Part shown: positions 7,285 to 15,765 of the stretch, piece after piece
Layout: each line of letters begins with the position of its first letter
How positions within the stretch are numbered: position 1 is the stretch's first letter
NCBI GenBank assembly: GCA_963169565.1
Contig: CAUJDI010000029.1
Location: 1 to 43,718 of the forward strand
Direction of reading: 5' to 3'
DNA length: 43,718 bases
Source of the DNA: Bacillota bacterium
GTDB taxonomy: Bacteria > Bacillota > Clostridia > Christensenellales > Aristaeellaceae
Position numbers and translations under genes: made by a program
The notes under the pieces: generated by a model
What the model was told of the DNA's origin: nothing
The model's database searches: none
What the model saw: only the letters and a program-made list of their open reading frames with translations

Positions 7285-8427
7285 TTATCTCCGCCCGTAT
7301 TGCTGGATCAGGGACATGATCAGCCGCATGCTGGTAAGCGAGCTGCCGTTGTTGATGCTGCCGGCTGTCGAGATGTTCACGCCGTTGTACTTGATGGCAT
7401 CCGCGCAGTCGCGCCGGACCTGGGAGGTCAGTTCGTCCGCATCGTTGCGCATGAAGCTCATCGGGGAAATGCAGCCGTCGATACGCGCCAGGGGCAGATG
7501 TTTCCTGATCTCCGGGATCAGCACCGTCGGGCCGAAGTTGACGCCGTTGAGGTTCAATCTGCCCAGCAGGGGCAACAGGTGGCCCATCGCTGAATCCGAA
7601 TGCTGGTAGCGCATGTCATCAGGGGCGGGGGAATAAACCTCAAATACTTTTTCGAGCACCGGAAAACCGAACAGCTCGTACATCGGCGGACTCAGCAGGC
7701 AGCAGTTGTCATCCGCGAAGCTGAATCCCGGCGTCGCCTCCGCGCAGGTTCCGCACTCCTCATCCATCACCCTTGCCATCTGAAGGGTCACCATCGTGAT
7801 CGCCTTTGAAAAACGCCTGGCCAGATCGGGCTCGTCCATGATGAGGAAGAGAAGGTTCTCAGCCCCCATGACCGAGCAGGCAAGGGTCACCGGGCCGCGG
7901 ATGTGCCGCATCAAGTCCGGCTTGACGCCATAGGTTTCATAGATGCGTTTCTTCTCCTGGCTCCAGTCCTCCGGCAGCATGAAGGAGCGGATGTCCATTG
8001 CTTCCACACGGTCCAGCAGCGCTTCCAGTTCCTCATTGCTGTGGACGCTCTGGGTCAGCCATTCCGTCTGGTTATGGTAAATGTATTGCCCGCCGAAGAC
8101 CTCGCCGATGCGCTTGACATACGGAAACCTCGCATCCTCCGGCAGGAAGTCTTCCTTCAACAGACGCTTTCCGACGATCTTCTCAGCCTTGTCGTTATAC
8201 TGTTTGTTCAATTCGATGCGCCGTTTGTGCGGAATGGGCATCCACGGGGTACCCTCCTCGTCCAGTTCCGCGAATACGCACTCATCGCTCATCCGGATCC
8301 CCAGCGCGACCTGGGGCGCGCCGCTGAAGCAGTTGTTTTCATGCGCCGCCTCATCATCACGCCAGAATTGATCCGTATCAAGCCCGATCTTCATTTCTTT
8401 CAAATGATCTCCCATTCCGATGTCCAT
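7285..8427 (-). CDS. Uroporphyrinogen decarboxylase-family protein (URO-D superfamily)
   Basis: A 380-residue soluble TIM-barrel protein resembling the URO-D/MtaA superfamily members that accompany sugar loci in Firmicutes rather than true HemE. Supporting blocks are MLPEDWSQEKKRIYETYG, GPVTLACSVMG, LLFLIMDEPDLARRF, FADDNCCLLSPPMYELFGFPVLEKVF and LHLNG-type strands near VNFGPTVLIPEIRKHLP. HemE itself is usually followed by other haem genes; none is here. The well-known HxC zinc motif of MtaA-type methyltransferases is not evident, so methyl transfer is not assured. The ATG at 8427 lies six bases after AAGG and 25 bases below a TATAAT promoter, divergent from the GH3 gene. Function is unknown; regulation together with xylan breakdown is inferred from position. 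Confidence 0.7.
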   Translation of the reverse strand: MDIGMGDHLKEMKIGLDTDQFWRDDEAAHENNCFSGAPQVALGIRMSDECVFAELDEEGTPWMPIPHKRRIELNKQYNDKAEKIVGKRLLKEDFLPEDARFPYVKRIGEVFGGQYIYHNQTEWLTQSVHSNEELEALLDRVEAMDIRSFMLPEDWSQEKKRIYETYGVKPDLMRHIRGPVTLACSVMGAENLLFLIMDEPDLARRFSKAITMVTLQMARVMDEECGTCAEATPGFSFADDNCCLLSPPMYELFGFPVLEKVFEVYSPAPDDMRYQHSDSAMGHLLPLLGRLNLNGVNFGPTVLIPEIRKHLPLARIDGCISPMSFMRNDADELTSQVRRDCADAIKYNGVNISTAGSINNGSSLTSMRLIMSLIQQYGRR

Positions 8428-8451
8428 AAGGCGCCTTGCTTCTTCGCCTTC

Positions 8452-8480
8452 ATTATACTGGCACAGGCCGGATAGTTCAA
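8452..8480 (-). promoter_or_regulatory. Promoter of the UroD-like gene
   Basis: On the minus strand TTGAAC (8480-8475), a 17-base spacer and a perfect TATAAT (8457-8452) form a near-consensus sigma-A promoter, with the start codon 25 bases further on. Confidence 0.7.
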
Positions 8481-8557
8481 CTTTTAGCAGAGCTCTCCGG
8501 AATGTTCACCCAAAGAATAATAGCTGGCCGGAAGGGATTTTCCCGTCATTTTACATT

Positions 8558-8595
8558 TGTCCATACTGGACATTTCCGTTCTCTGATGCTATGAT
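8558..8595 (+). promoter_or_regulatory. Promoter and palindromic operator of the GH3-AraC operon
   Basis: TGGACA (8567-8572), a 17-base spacer and TATGAT (8590-8595) make a strong promoter for the GH3 gene. The -35 hexamer is itself the right arm of a perfect inverted repeat, TGTCCA (8558-8563), TAC, TGGACA (8567-8572), so a dimeric regulator could occupy the -35. The AraC-like protein of the same operon is the nearest candidate, although AraC proteins more often use direct repeats. Confidence 0.65.
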
Positions 8596-8663
8596 GCCCG
8601 TAATAGCAGCCGATCAGAGCGGGCTGAAAACGGATCTCCATAAAACCGTGACGGAGGTACCAA

Positions 8664-10751
8664 GTGGACAGGAACACCGCCAGGGCGAAGGCCAGGGAAT
8701 TGGTCTCAAGGATGACGCTGGAAGAAAAAGCCTCCCAGCTGCGATACGACGCGCCTGCGGTACAGCGGCTTGGCATCCCGGCCTATAACTGGTGGTCCGA
8801 AGCGCTGCACGGCGTCGCCAGGGCGGGGACCGCGACGGTCTATCCGCAGGCCATCGGGCTGGCGGCGATGTTTGACCCTGATTTCCTTAAGGAAATTGCC
8901 GAAGCCATCGCGGTGGAAGGCCGGGCCAAGTTCAACGAGGCCTTTGCGCTGGGGGATCACGGCATTTTCAAGAGCCTCACCTTCTGGTCCCCCAACATCA
9001 ACATTTTCCGCGATCCCCGCTGGGGACGCGGCCAGGAGACCTACGGCGAGGATCCTTACCTGACTACACGTCTGGGCATCGCCTTTGTCAAGGGGCTCCA
9101 GGGCGAGGGGGAATACCTCACTTCCGCGGCCTGCGCGAAGCATTACGCTGTCCATTCCGGCCCGGAGTCGCTCCGACATGAGTTTGACGCCGAAGTGAAC
9201 GAGAAAGACCTATGGGAAACCTATCTGCCGGCCTTTGAAGCCCTGGTCAGGGAAGGGGACGTGGAGGCGGTCATGGGCGCCTATAACCGCGTCAACGGGG
9301 AACCCTGCTGCGGCAGCCCGACCCTTCTGGTGGACATCCTCAGGGGGCGCTGGGGTTTTGAGGGCCATGTGGTCAGCGACTGCTGGGCGATCAAGGACTT
9401 CCATGAGGCGCACCATGTCACCGACACAGCGCCGCAGAGCGCGGCGCTGGCGCTCAGCAACGGCTGCGATCTCAACTGCGGCAACACGTATCTCCACCTC
9501 CTCACAGCCTTTCAGGAGGGCCTGGTGACGGAGGAGCAGATCACCCTCGCCTGTGAGCGCCTGATGACGACGCGTTTCCGCCTGGGGCTGTTTGACAAGG
9601 ATTGCCTTTATCATAAAATTGATTATTTCTCTTCGGACACGGACGCGCATGACCGCCTGGCCTACCAGGCGGCGGCAAGGTCCATCACGCTGCTGAAAAA
9701 CGACGGGATCCTGCCGATGAAACCGGAGGAGCTCAAGACCATTGCCGTCATCGGCCCCAATGCGGACAGCCAGAAAGCGCTGGAGGGCAACTACAACGGC
9801 ATCTCCTCGCGCTACGTAACGTTCCTGGAGGGGATCCGGGCATCCTGCGAGGGCAAGGTCCGGCTGATGTACGCGCTGGGGTCCCAGCTCTTCTTTGACC
9901 GGGACACCCCCATCGCCGAAATGGACAACCGGCTCAGCGAAGCGGTCGCCATCGCGAAGCGGGCGGATGCCGTCATCCTGTGCGTGGGCCTTGACGCCAC
10001 CCTTGAGGGCGAGCAGACCGACACCAGCAACTCCTTCGCCGCGGGGGACAAGCCGGACCTTGAGCTGCCCCTCACACAGCGCCGGCTGCTGGAAGCGGTC
10101 GTGAAAACCGGAAAACCCGTCGTCACGGTGGTCGCCTCCGGCAGCGCGCTGAGGGTGGAGGAGGGCAACGCCGTTCTCTGGACCGGCTACCCCGGCCAGG
10201 CAGGCGGTAAAGCGCTGGCGGACATCCTCTTCGGGAAGGTATCCCCGTCTGGCAGGTTGCCTGTCACGTTCTACCGGTCTGACAGGGACCTGCCGGCGTT
10301 TACAGATTACTCGATGAAGAACAGGACCTACCGTTACTTCAAGGGTGCAGCGCTGTATCCCTTCGGCTACGGGCTCTCCTATACCCGCTTTTCCTACAGC
10401 GCCGCTTCATACGGGGACGGCGCGGTCGAAGTCGACGTGACCAACGCAGGCGGCATGGACGGGGAAGAAGTAGCGCAGGTCTACGTCAGGAACCACCATC
10501 CTGAAGCGCCGGAAAACCCGGTGCTCTGCGGATTTCTGCGTTTCGCGCTCAAGGCCGGAGAAAAGAAGAGGATCCGCCTGCCCTTGTCCGAACATGCCTT
10601 TTTTGTGATCGACCAAAAGGGAAAGACCATCCCGAACATGGGGAGAAAGACGCTCTATGTCGGCGGCAGCCAGCCCGATCATAGAAGCATGGAACTTTTG
10701 GGTCAGGAACCCTTGTACATAACGATGATTGACGGCACGGGAGAAGCGTGA
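8664..10751 (+). CDS. GH3 glycoside hydrolase (beta-xylosidase/beta-glucosidase)
   Basis: A 695-residue enzyme lacking a signal peptide, hence cytoplasmic. Order: GH3 N-terminal TIM barrel (about residues 15-300; YNWWSEALHGVAR, FRDPRWGRGQETYGEDP, CAKHYAVHSGPE, and the nucleophile D239 in VVSDCWAI), GH3 C-terminal alpha/beta sandwich (about 345-555; LLKNDGILPM, VIGPNAD), and a fibronectin III-like domain (about 590-665). The W-S-E-A-LHG block and G-ETYGEDP are typical of the plant/fungal-type xylan 1,4-beta-xylosidase branch. The GTG at 8664 lies five bases after a GGAGGT site. It would release xylose from imported oligosaccharides. Ten bases separate it from the AraC-type regulator gene. Confidence 0.88.
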   Translation: MDRNTARAKARELVSRMTLEEKASQLRYDAPAVQRLGIPAYNWWSEALHGVARAGTATVYPQAIGLAAMFDPDFLKEIAEAIAVEGRAKFNEAFALGDHGIFKSLTFWSPNINIFRDPRWGRGQETYGEDPYLTTRLGIAFVKGLQGEGEYLTSAACAKHYAVHSGPESLRHEFDAEVNEKDLWETYLPAFEALVREGDVEAVMGAYNRVNGEPCCGSPTLLVDILRGRWGFEGHVVSDCWAIKDFHEAHHVTDTAPQSAALALSNGCDLNCGNTYLHLLTAFQEGLVTEEQITLACERLMTTRFRLGLFDKDCLYHKIDYFSSDTDAHDRLAYQAAARSITLLKNDGILPMKPEELKTIAVIGPNADSQKALEGNYNGISSRYVTFLEGIRASCEGKVRLMYALGSQLFFDRDTPIAEMDNRLSEAVAIAKRADAVILCVGLDATLEGEQTDTSNSFAAGDKPDLELPLTQRRLLEAVVKTGKPVVTVVASGSALRVEEGNAVLWTGYPGQAGGKALADILFGKVSPSGRLPVTFYRSDRDLPAFTDYSMKNRTYRYFKGAALYPFGYGLSYTRFSYSAASYGDGAVEVDVTNAGGMDGEEVAQVYVRNHHPEAPENPVLCGFLRFALKAGEKKRIRLPLSEHAFFVIDQKGKTIPNMGRKTLYVGGSQPDHRSMELLGQEPLYITMIDGTGEA

Positions 10752-10761
10752 AGAGGAGAAG

Positions 10762-11544
10762 ATGGAACAGATCTTTTTCGTTCCCAGCATCCAATACTTT
10801 GTCAATCGGATCTGCACGCCGGCATGGGTCATCAGCCGGCAGCTGATCGACTTCCATGACCTGACCTACGTCATCGGCGGAAAGGGCGAATATGTCATCG
10901 ACGGGGTCTCCTGCCCGGTCGGCGAGGGCGACCTGCTGTACATCCCCCCCGGGACGTGGCGCGAGGCCAAAACGGATGAGAAAGACCCGATGCGGCTGTA
11001 TGCCTTCAATTTTTCCCTATATGATGTGGATTTCAAACCCGCGAAGCTGCCCCTGCCGCTGAGCTGTCATATCGGGCATGATGTAAAGCTGGAGCATCTG
11101 CTGCTTCGCATCAGGCAGATCTTTGCGCTGAGGGAACCGACGTTCCAGATGCAGGCCGCGGCGCTGTTTATGGAGATGATCTGCCACCTGCTCATCCTGA
11201 CCGGGCTCATCCAGGGCACCGGCAGCGATCCCAGGGTGCAGAAAGCGGCGGCTTACGTTACGGAACATATTTCGCGGCACATCAGTACCGGAGAGATCGG
11301 CGCCGCCGTGGGGCTGCACCCCGGCTATCTCAACAAACTGACCATGAAGCATACCGGGAAGACGGTCAGCCGCTTCATCACCGGCATCCGCGTGAACATG
11401 GCGGAAGATGCCATCGCCTTTGAGGGGATCACGGTCAGCGAGGCGGCGGAACGTTTTGGTTTCTCCGATATTTACCATTTCAGCAAGGTGTTCAAGAAAT
11501 ACAAGGGGTATCCGCCCTCAGCGGCCAAAACGCTGCTGCATTAA
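10762..11544 (+). CDS. AraC-family transcriptional regulator
   Basis: A 260-residue regulator. The N-terminal half (about 1-150) is a cupin-like sugar-sensing domain with CPVGEGDLLYIPPGTWREA; the C-terminal half (about 165-260) holds the two helix-turn-helix units with IGAAVGLHPGYLNKLTMKHTGK, VSRFITGIRVNMAEDAI and ERFGFSDIYHFSKVFKKYKGYPPS, the signature ending of the family. The ATG at 10762 has a GAGGAGA site; a longer open frame overlaps the GH3 gene and is not preferred. It is cotranscribed with GH3 and probably senses an oligosaccharide to regulate this locus (inference). Its stop overlaps that of the convergent hydrolase gene by four bases, leaving no room for a terminator. Confidence 0.88.
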   Translation: MEQIFFVPSIQYFVNRICTPAWVISRQLIDFHDLTYVIGGKGEYVIDGVSCPVGEGDLLYIPPGTWREAKTDEKDPMRLYAFNFSLYDVDFKPAKLPLPLSCHIGHDVKLEHLLLRIRQIFALREPTFQMQAAALFMEMICHLLILTGLIQGTGSDPRVQKAAAYVTEHISRHISTGEIGAAVGLHPGYLNKLTMKHTGKTVSRFITGIRVNMAEDAIAFEGITVSEAAERFGFSDIYHFSKVFKKYKGYPPSAAKTLLH

Positions 11545-12308
11545 GCCCTGAATACCAACATCGCGCCGGGGGCAGGCTCAAAGGCCTTCACCGGGATGTG
11601 TTCATACCCCCTGATCCTTGCCGGCTTTGCGTTCGCGAAGCCGGTTTCGTTCAGCCCTTGAGCAAAGCAGACAAGGGAGGCCCGATTGAGGGGGGCTTCG
11701 GCATGCGGCGCCAGCGCGGTCTGAAAGGGGAGTTCCATCAGGGAGCGGAATGATTGGGAATAGGTCCTGACGTCCAGGGATTCTGGAAAGAAGACCCAGG
11801 TCTGCGGGTTCCAGTTGTCCCCCAGCAGGAGCAGGCGCTGCTTGGGCACATACAGGGCGATGGAGCCTGGCGTATGGCCGGGCGTCCTGATCACCTGTAC
11901 GCTCAGTCCGCCCAGCTCAAACACAGCGGCATCCAGTTTCTCCGGCTCATGGATCGAGGCTGACAGATAGTTTTCCCTTGCCTCACTGCCCAGTCTGGCG
12001 GTCACTGCGATCTTCTCCCGCTCCCTTCTCCCTGTATACTCCCTGAACACGGGCAGGTCCTGCGGCAGCATCAGGCTTGAAGGGAAATGCATGGCGCCCA
12101 GGGCATGATCGTGATGCCCGTGGCTGAGCACCAGCGTCAGGGGAAGATCCGTGATCCCGCGGATAAACGCATGAAAATCCAGGACGCCGTAACCCGCGTC
12201 AAACAGCAGCGCTCTCTCCCTGCCCAGCAGCAGCGTCATGTGGACGCCCAGCGGGTCGCGGATGTGCTTCACGTCAGGGAAAACGTCGCTGACAGTGAAA
12301 TCACGCAT
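11541..12308 (-). CDS. Metallo-beta-lactamase-fold hydrolase
   Basis: A 255-residue soluble protein with the binuclear metal motif HGHHDH at residues 63-68, the second histidine in RTPGHTPGS, the aspartate in LLLGDNW and a later histidine in LAPHAEAP. All five classic motif positions of the superfamily are therefore present. The ATG at 12308 is preferred because a GGAAGG site lies five bases upstream and it overlaps the GH2 stop by only eight bases; an ATG at 12323 is the alternative. The family is functionally broad (thioesterases, lactonases, phosphodiesterases), so the substrate is unknown. Translational coupling to GH2 hints at a role with its product, perhaps a lactone, which is speculative. 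Confidence 0.8.
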   Translation of the reverse strand: MRDFTVSDVFPDVKHIRDPLGVHMTLLLGRERALLFDAGYGVLDFHAFIRGITDLPLTLVLSHGHHDHALGAMHFPSSLMLPQDLPVFREYTGRREREKIAVTARLGSEARENYLSASIHEPEKLDAAVFELGGLSVQVIRTPGHTPGSIALYVPKQRLLLLGDNWNPQTWVFFPESLDVRTYSQSFRSLMELPFQTALAPHAEAPLNRASLVCFAQGLNETGFANAKPARIRGYEHIPVKAFEPAPGAMLVFRA

Positions 12309-15300
12309 CAGATCCTTCCTCATGCACGCGGATGAAGCGGACGGAGGACAGGTCCAGAGAGCAGCCCGGCAGGAACAGGAAGGATATATCTCCGCTCCCC
12401 TGGAAAGTATGGTCCAGCGGGAAGACCGCCTTATGGTATTCCATCGCGCGGGTCAGGTTCAGCATCGCGTGCGTCTGCCCTTTTTCTGTCTGGAAGGTGA
12501 GCTGTACTGCGTTGTTGTGGTTCTCCGTCCGCCAGACGATCTCGACCCGGTCAGCGCCGCCGCCTGTAAAATTCATCCCCTCAAAGGATAGGTTGGTGTT
12601 GTTGCCGATGTCAAGGACTTCGCCGCCTGAACGCCTGAAACGGTCGCCGTACAGAGCATCGCATTCCGACGCTTTCATGAGCCGGTACGCTCCGGCACCG
12701 TGATGGAAAAGAAAGCCCTTCATGTGCGTCTTGACCCTGAACACAAAGCAAAGGCTGGCCCTGCTCTGCAGTTTCCTGGGCAGCTTGACGCGGACCTCCT
12801 GATACACGTTCCATTTCATCCCCAGGTCATATAGCGGCTCGCAGAGTTTCTCAGGTTCCTCGCCGTATATGCCCTTCCAGATCTCAAAATGGAAGGGCTC
12901 CCCGGTCATCGGGAAGAGCCAGACGCTTAATTCATCCGCCTCTTCATGGCCGAAATCCAGCCCTTCGAAGCAGATCCAGGCTTCCGAGTCAAAAGGGGTA
13001 GCGACCCCGCGTTCGTTCCCGTTGCCCAGCGCCACGCTGCTTTTGCTGTACAGGGCGGCTGAAACAAAGCTGAAGGGGTCAAGAACAGGCTTGCCAAAGC
13101 CCTTGAGTTCCATGGCGATCTGGCTGTACAGCGCGATGTGATCAAGGCCGTTCTTCACCCCGCAGCGGATGTACACCTCGCCGTCACCATGGGGGAGGAG
13201 CGTTGCCCCAAGACCGTCCCCATCGACTTTCAGTTCACCCAGGTTGCTGTCCACGCCGGACGCGTTGGTCAGGCGCCAGGATAGGTCTGAATACGTCGCG
13301 TTCTCCGGCAGGAGTTTCGCTTGAATGTGATGCCCTTCCCGGGTCAGTTCAATTTTCCGTACGGGGATGTCGTCCGTCACAAACTCCGCCGAGACCTGAA
13401 GCTCCTGCCCGGCATCACGCCGGATGACTGCCAGCAGCTTGCCGCTGAACATGCCGCGCGTATCCTGCTGATAGGGTGTATTATCAGCGGAGTTGCCGTT
13501 GTCCAGGCCAAGCAGTTCGCCTCCCTGCACCTTGACGCGGACAAGGCGGTTCGCGTTTTCCACCGGCGTTCCGTTCCCGTCCAGCGCCGTGATGGCCGCG
13601 AAACTCAGCTCGCTTTGATGTTCAAGGGAGATCGCCAGCTGTTCAGCCTCTCCGAAGGATGAACGGGTGACAAAGGCGGTCACTTCCCCCTCAGCGTTGT
13701 ACGCCTTCGCCGTCAGGGTCCCCTTTTGGTAGGGGATGATCCAGTTCTGCGCGATTTCACTGTTCATCCTGCGCCGACCCAGGCTTTTGCCGTCCAGGAA
13801 CAGCTCCGCCTCCTCCTGATTCGTGCAGACGCGCACGTTGATCTGCTGTCCCGGCGAAAAATCCCAGTAGGGGAACAGGTACACCATCGGCGATGCTTTC
13901 GGGTCCGTCCACGCGGACTGAAAGAGATAAAACGCGTCTTTTTCAAATCCCGCGGTGTCCAGCATGCCGAAATAGGAGTTCTTTGTTTGATAGGGGGTCG
14001 GTTCCCCCAGGTAATCCTGACCTGACCAGACGAACTGGCCCAGCGAGAAGGGAGTATCCCTGTCGTCCTTGATGCAGGCATCAATACTCCGGGCGCCCCA
14101 GCTGGTCGTGCTGTTGCCCAGGGAGGAGCATTGAAGGTCATCATCCGAGAGCGTCGGCTGGCTCAGCGGAAAATGGTAGATCCCGCGGCTTTGGACGGTG
14201 GAGCAGGTTTCGCTGCCGAATATGATCCAGTCCGGATGCGCTTCGTGATGGGCCTGGTAGAGGCGTTCCGCGTAGTTGTAGCCGACCGCCCCCAGAAGCT
14301 TCGCACAGCGCTGGGTATTTTCCCATGCCATGTAATTGGAGCCCAGCGCGATCAGCGCCTGGCCGCGCGGATCATGCTTCCTGACCAGGGCGCTCAGCTT
14401 TTCAAGCAATTCGCTGCCTTTTTGGTAATCCGCGTGTGTGTCCGGGATCTCGTTCCCGATGCTCCACAGGACGACGGAAGGCCTGCTGCGGTCCCGCCTG
14501 ATCCAGCTGGCGGCGTCCCGCTCATGCCACCTGTCGAAATAATTGCTGTAGTCATGGGCGGTTTTCCCGATGGCCCAGACGTCGGAAAATTCACTGACCA
14601 CCAGCATGCCCATTTCATCCGCCAGGTCCATGAACACGCTGGAGGGAGGGTTGTGCGCGGTGCGCACCGCATTGACCCCCATCCGTTTCAGGGCGGCAAA
14701 CTGCCGCCTGATCAGGTCGGGATGAACGGCGCAACCCAGGACGCTGAACTCCTGATGCAGGCAGACGCCGTTCAGCTTCATCCTTTGACCGTTGATGGAA
14801 AAGCCTTCATCGGGGGAAAAGCGAAGCTGACGGAAGCCGATGCGCGTGTCAACGGTGTCCTGTACCTGTCCGTTCACGATCAGCTCCGAGCGCAGGGTGT
14901 ACAGCCTTGGATGCTCCGGCGACCATGGTTCCAATTCGCCCTTCTCAAGGATGGTATGTCGCAGCTCATAAGGCTGTCCTTCGGTTTCGACCTCCGCAGT
15001 CACCTCATACTCCGGTTGCCCGTCTTTCAGCCCGGCGGTGACGTAGACGCCCCCGTCCCTGAAATGGCAGGGGTTTTTGAGGATGAGATGGACGTCCCTG
15101 AAAATGCCGGCGCCGGTATACCAGCGCGCGCTTGGGAAACGGCAGTCCACTTTGAGCAGCAGTTCGTTTTCACCCTCCGGTTTCAGAAAGGGTGTGATCT
15201 CATGCTCAAAGGCGGTAAAGCCGTATTTCCATTCCCCCGCCTCAACACCGTTGACGTACAGGGTGCTGTCCATATAAATGCCGTCAAAATGGAGGAAGGC

Positions 15301-15477
15301 GCGCCGCCTGTCCTTCAGGAAGCCTGCGTCAAGCGTCCTGCGGTACCAGCCTGTGCCCGATTGGTACCAGTCCTCCGGGCTTTCCCGGATGAGCCAATCG
15401 TGGGGAAGAGTGACCGCACAGAACTGCTCAGGCTCGTTCTTGGCGAAAACCCAACCGTCATTCAGCAGAAATCGCAT
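12301..15477 (-). CDS. GH2 glycoside hydrolase (beta-galactosidase-like) with C-terminal binding domains
   Basis: A 1058-residue protein with no signal peptide. The N-terminal sugar-binding sandwich (about 1-135) has TLPHDWLI, GTGWYRR and GAGIFRDVHL; an immunoglobulin-like domain follows (about 140-225), then the TIM barrel (about 226-530) with MNGV-type strand KLNGVCLHQEF, VRTAHNPPS, acid/base E343 in WSIGNEIPD and probable nucleophile E423 in IFGSETCS. After it come DUF4982/Big-type sandwiches (about 535-740; GELLGLDNGNSADN) and a CBM6-like module (about 785-930) with the sequence LYSKSSVALGNGNE. Such enzymes act on galactosides, glucuronides or other beta-linked sugars, and the exact substrate is not readable. 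The ATG at 15477 is the only good start. A cytoplasmic enzyme with a CBM-like tail is unusual. Confidence 0.83.
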   Translation of the reverse strand: MRFLLNDGWVFAKNEPEQFCAVTLPHDWLIRESPEDWYQSGTGWYRRTLDAGFLKDRRRAFLHFDGIYMDSTLYVNGVEAGEWKYGFTAFEHEITPFLKPEGENELLLKVDCRFPSARWYTGAGIFRDVHLILKNPCHFRDGGVYVTAGLKDGQPEYEVTAEVETEGQPYELRHTILEKGELEPWSPEHPRLYTLRSELIVNGQVQDTVDTRIGFRQLRFSPDEGFSINGQRMKLNGVCLHQEFSVLGCAVHPDLIRRQFAALKRMGVNAVRTAHNPPSSVFMDLADEMGMLVVSEFSDVWAIGKTAHDYSNYFDRWHERDAASWIRRDRSRPSVVLWSIGNEIPDTHADYQKGSELLEKLSALVRKHDPRGQALIALGSNYMAWENTQRCAKLLGAVGYNYAERLYQAHHEAHPDWIIFGSETCSTVQSRGIYHFPLSQPTLSDDDLQCSSLGNSTTSWGARSIDACIKDDRDTPFSLGQFVWSGQDYLGEPTPYQTKNSYFGMLDTAGFEKDAFYLFQSAWTDPKASPMVYLFPYWDFSPGQQINVRVCTNQEEAELFLDGKSLGRRRMNSEIAQNWIIPYQKGTLTAKAYNAEGEVTAFVTRSSFGEAEQLAISLEHQSELSFAAITALDGNGTPVENANRLVRVKVQGGELLGLDNGNSADNTPYQQDTRGMFSGKLLAVIRRDAGQELQVSAEFVTDDIPVRKIELTREGHHIQAKLLPENATYSDLSWRLTNASGVDSNLGELKVDGDGLGATLLPHGDGEVYIRCGVKNGLDHIALYSQIAMELKGFGKPVLDPFSFVSAALYSKSSVALGNGNERGVATPFDSEAWICFEGLDFGHEEADELSVWLFPMTGEPFHFEIWKGIYGEEPEKLCEPLYDLGMKWNVYQEVRVKLPRKLQSRASLCFVFRVKTHMKGFLFHHGAGAYRLMKASECDALYGDRFRRSGGEVLDIGNNTNLSFEGMNFTGGGADRVEIVWRTENHNNAVQLTFQTEKGQTHAMLNLTRAMEYHKAVFPLDHTFQGSGDISFLFLPGCSLDLSSVRFIRVHEEGSDA

Positions 15478-15587
15478 AATAACAGCACCTCAAAAGAATC
15501 AATGGAGAGTCAGCTCATTCAGCGGTAGACCTTTTATCCAGTTTACCATAAGTCAGGGAAGTTTCCGCATATCATTTTCCTGAAACG

Positions 15588-15615
15588 ATCAAGGCTGCCT
15601 ATAAGCAGCCTTGAT
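15588..15615 (-). terminator. Stem-loop between the GH67 and GH2 genes
   Basis: Perfect 11-base arms ATCAAGGCTGC (15588-15598) and GCAGCCTTGAT (15605-15615) enclose a 6-base loop. On the minus strand the stem is followed only by CGTTTC, so it may terminate weakly or process the transcript. The surrounding gap 15478-15765 shows no gene that I can support; the GH2 promoter should lie between this stem and 15477, but I see no strong consensus. Confidence 0.55.
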
Positions 15616-15765
15616 TGTGAATATATAGCAGTTTTTGAACCGGATTCCGCAACGCTCTGCCTCCTGAAACTCTTTTGCTGTCCATTCGTCTTCACGGCAA
15701 GCAGCATACTCTGCCATGACTGAATCATTTATCCCAATGAAACGCGTCCATTTTTCGCCGGTTCA

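Noticed and set aside
14131-15528. A 465-codon plus-strand frame opposite the GH2 gene
   Set aside because: The GH2 frame carries the catalytic motifs; the opposite frame is low-complexity and has no ribosome binding site.
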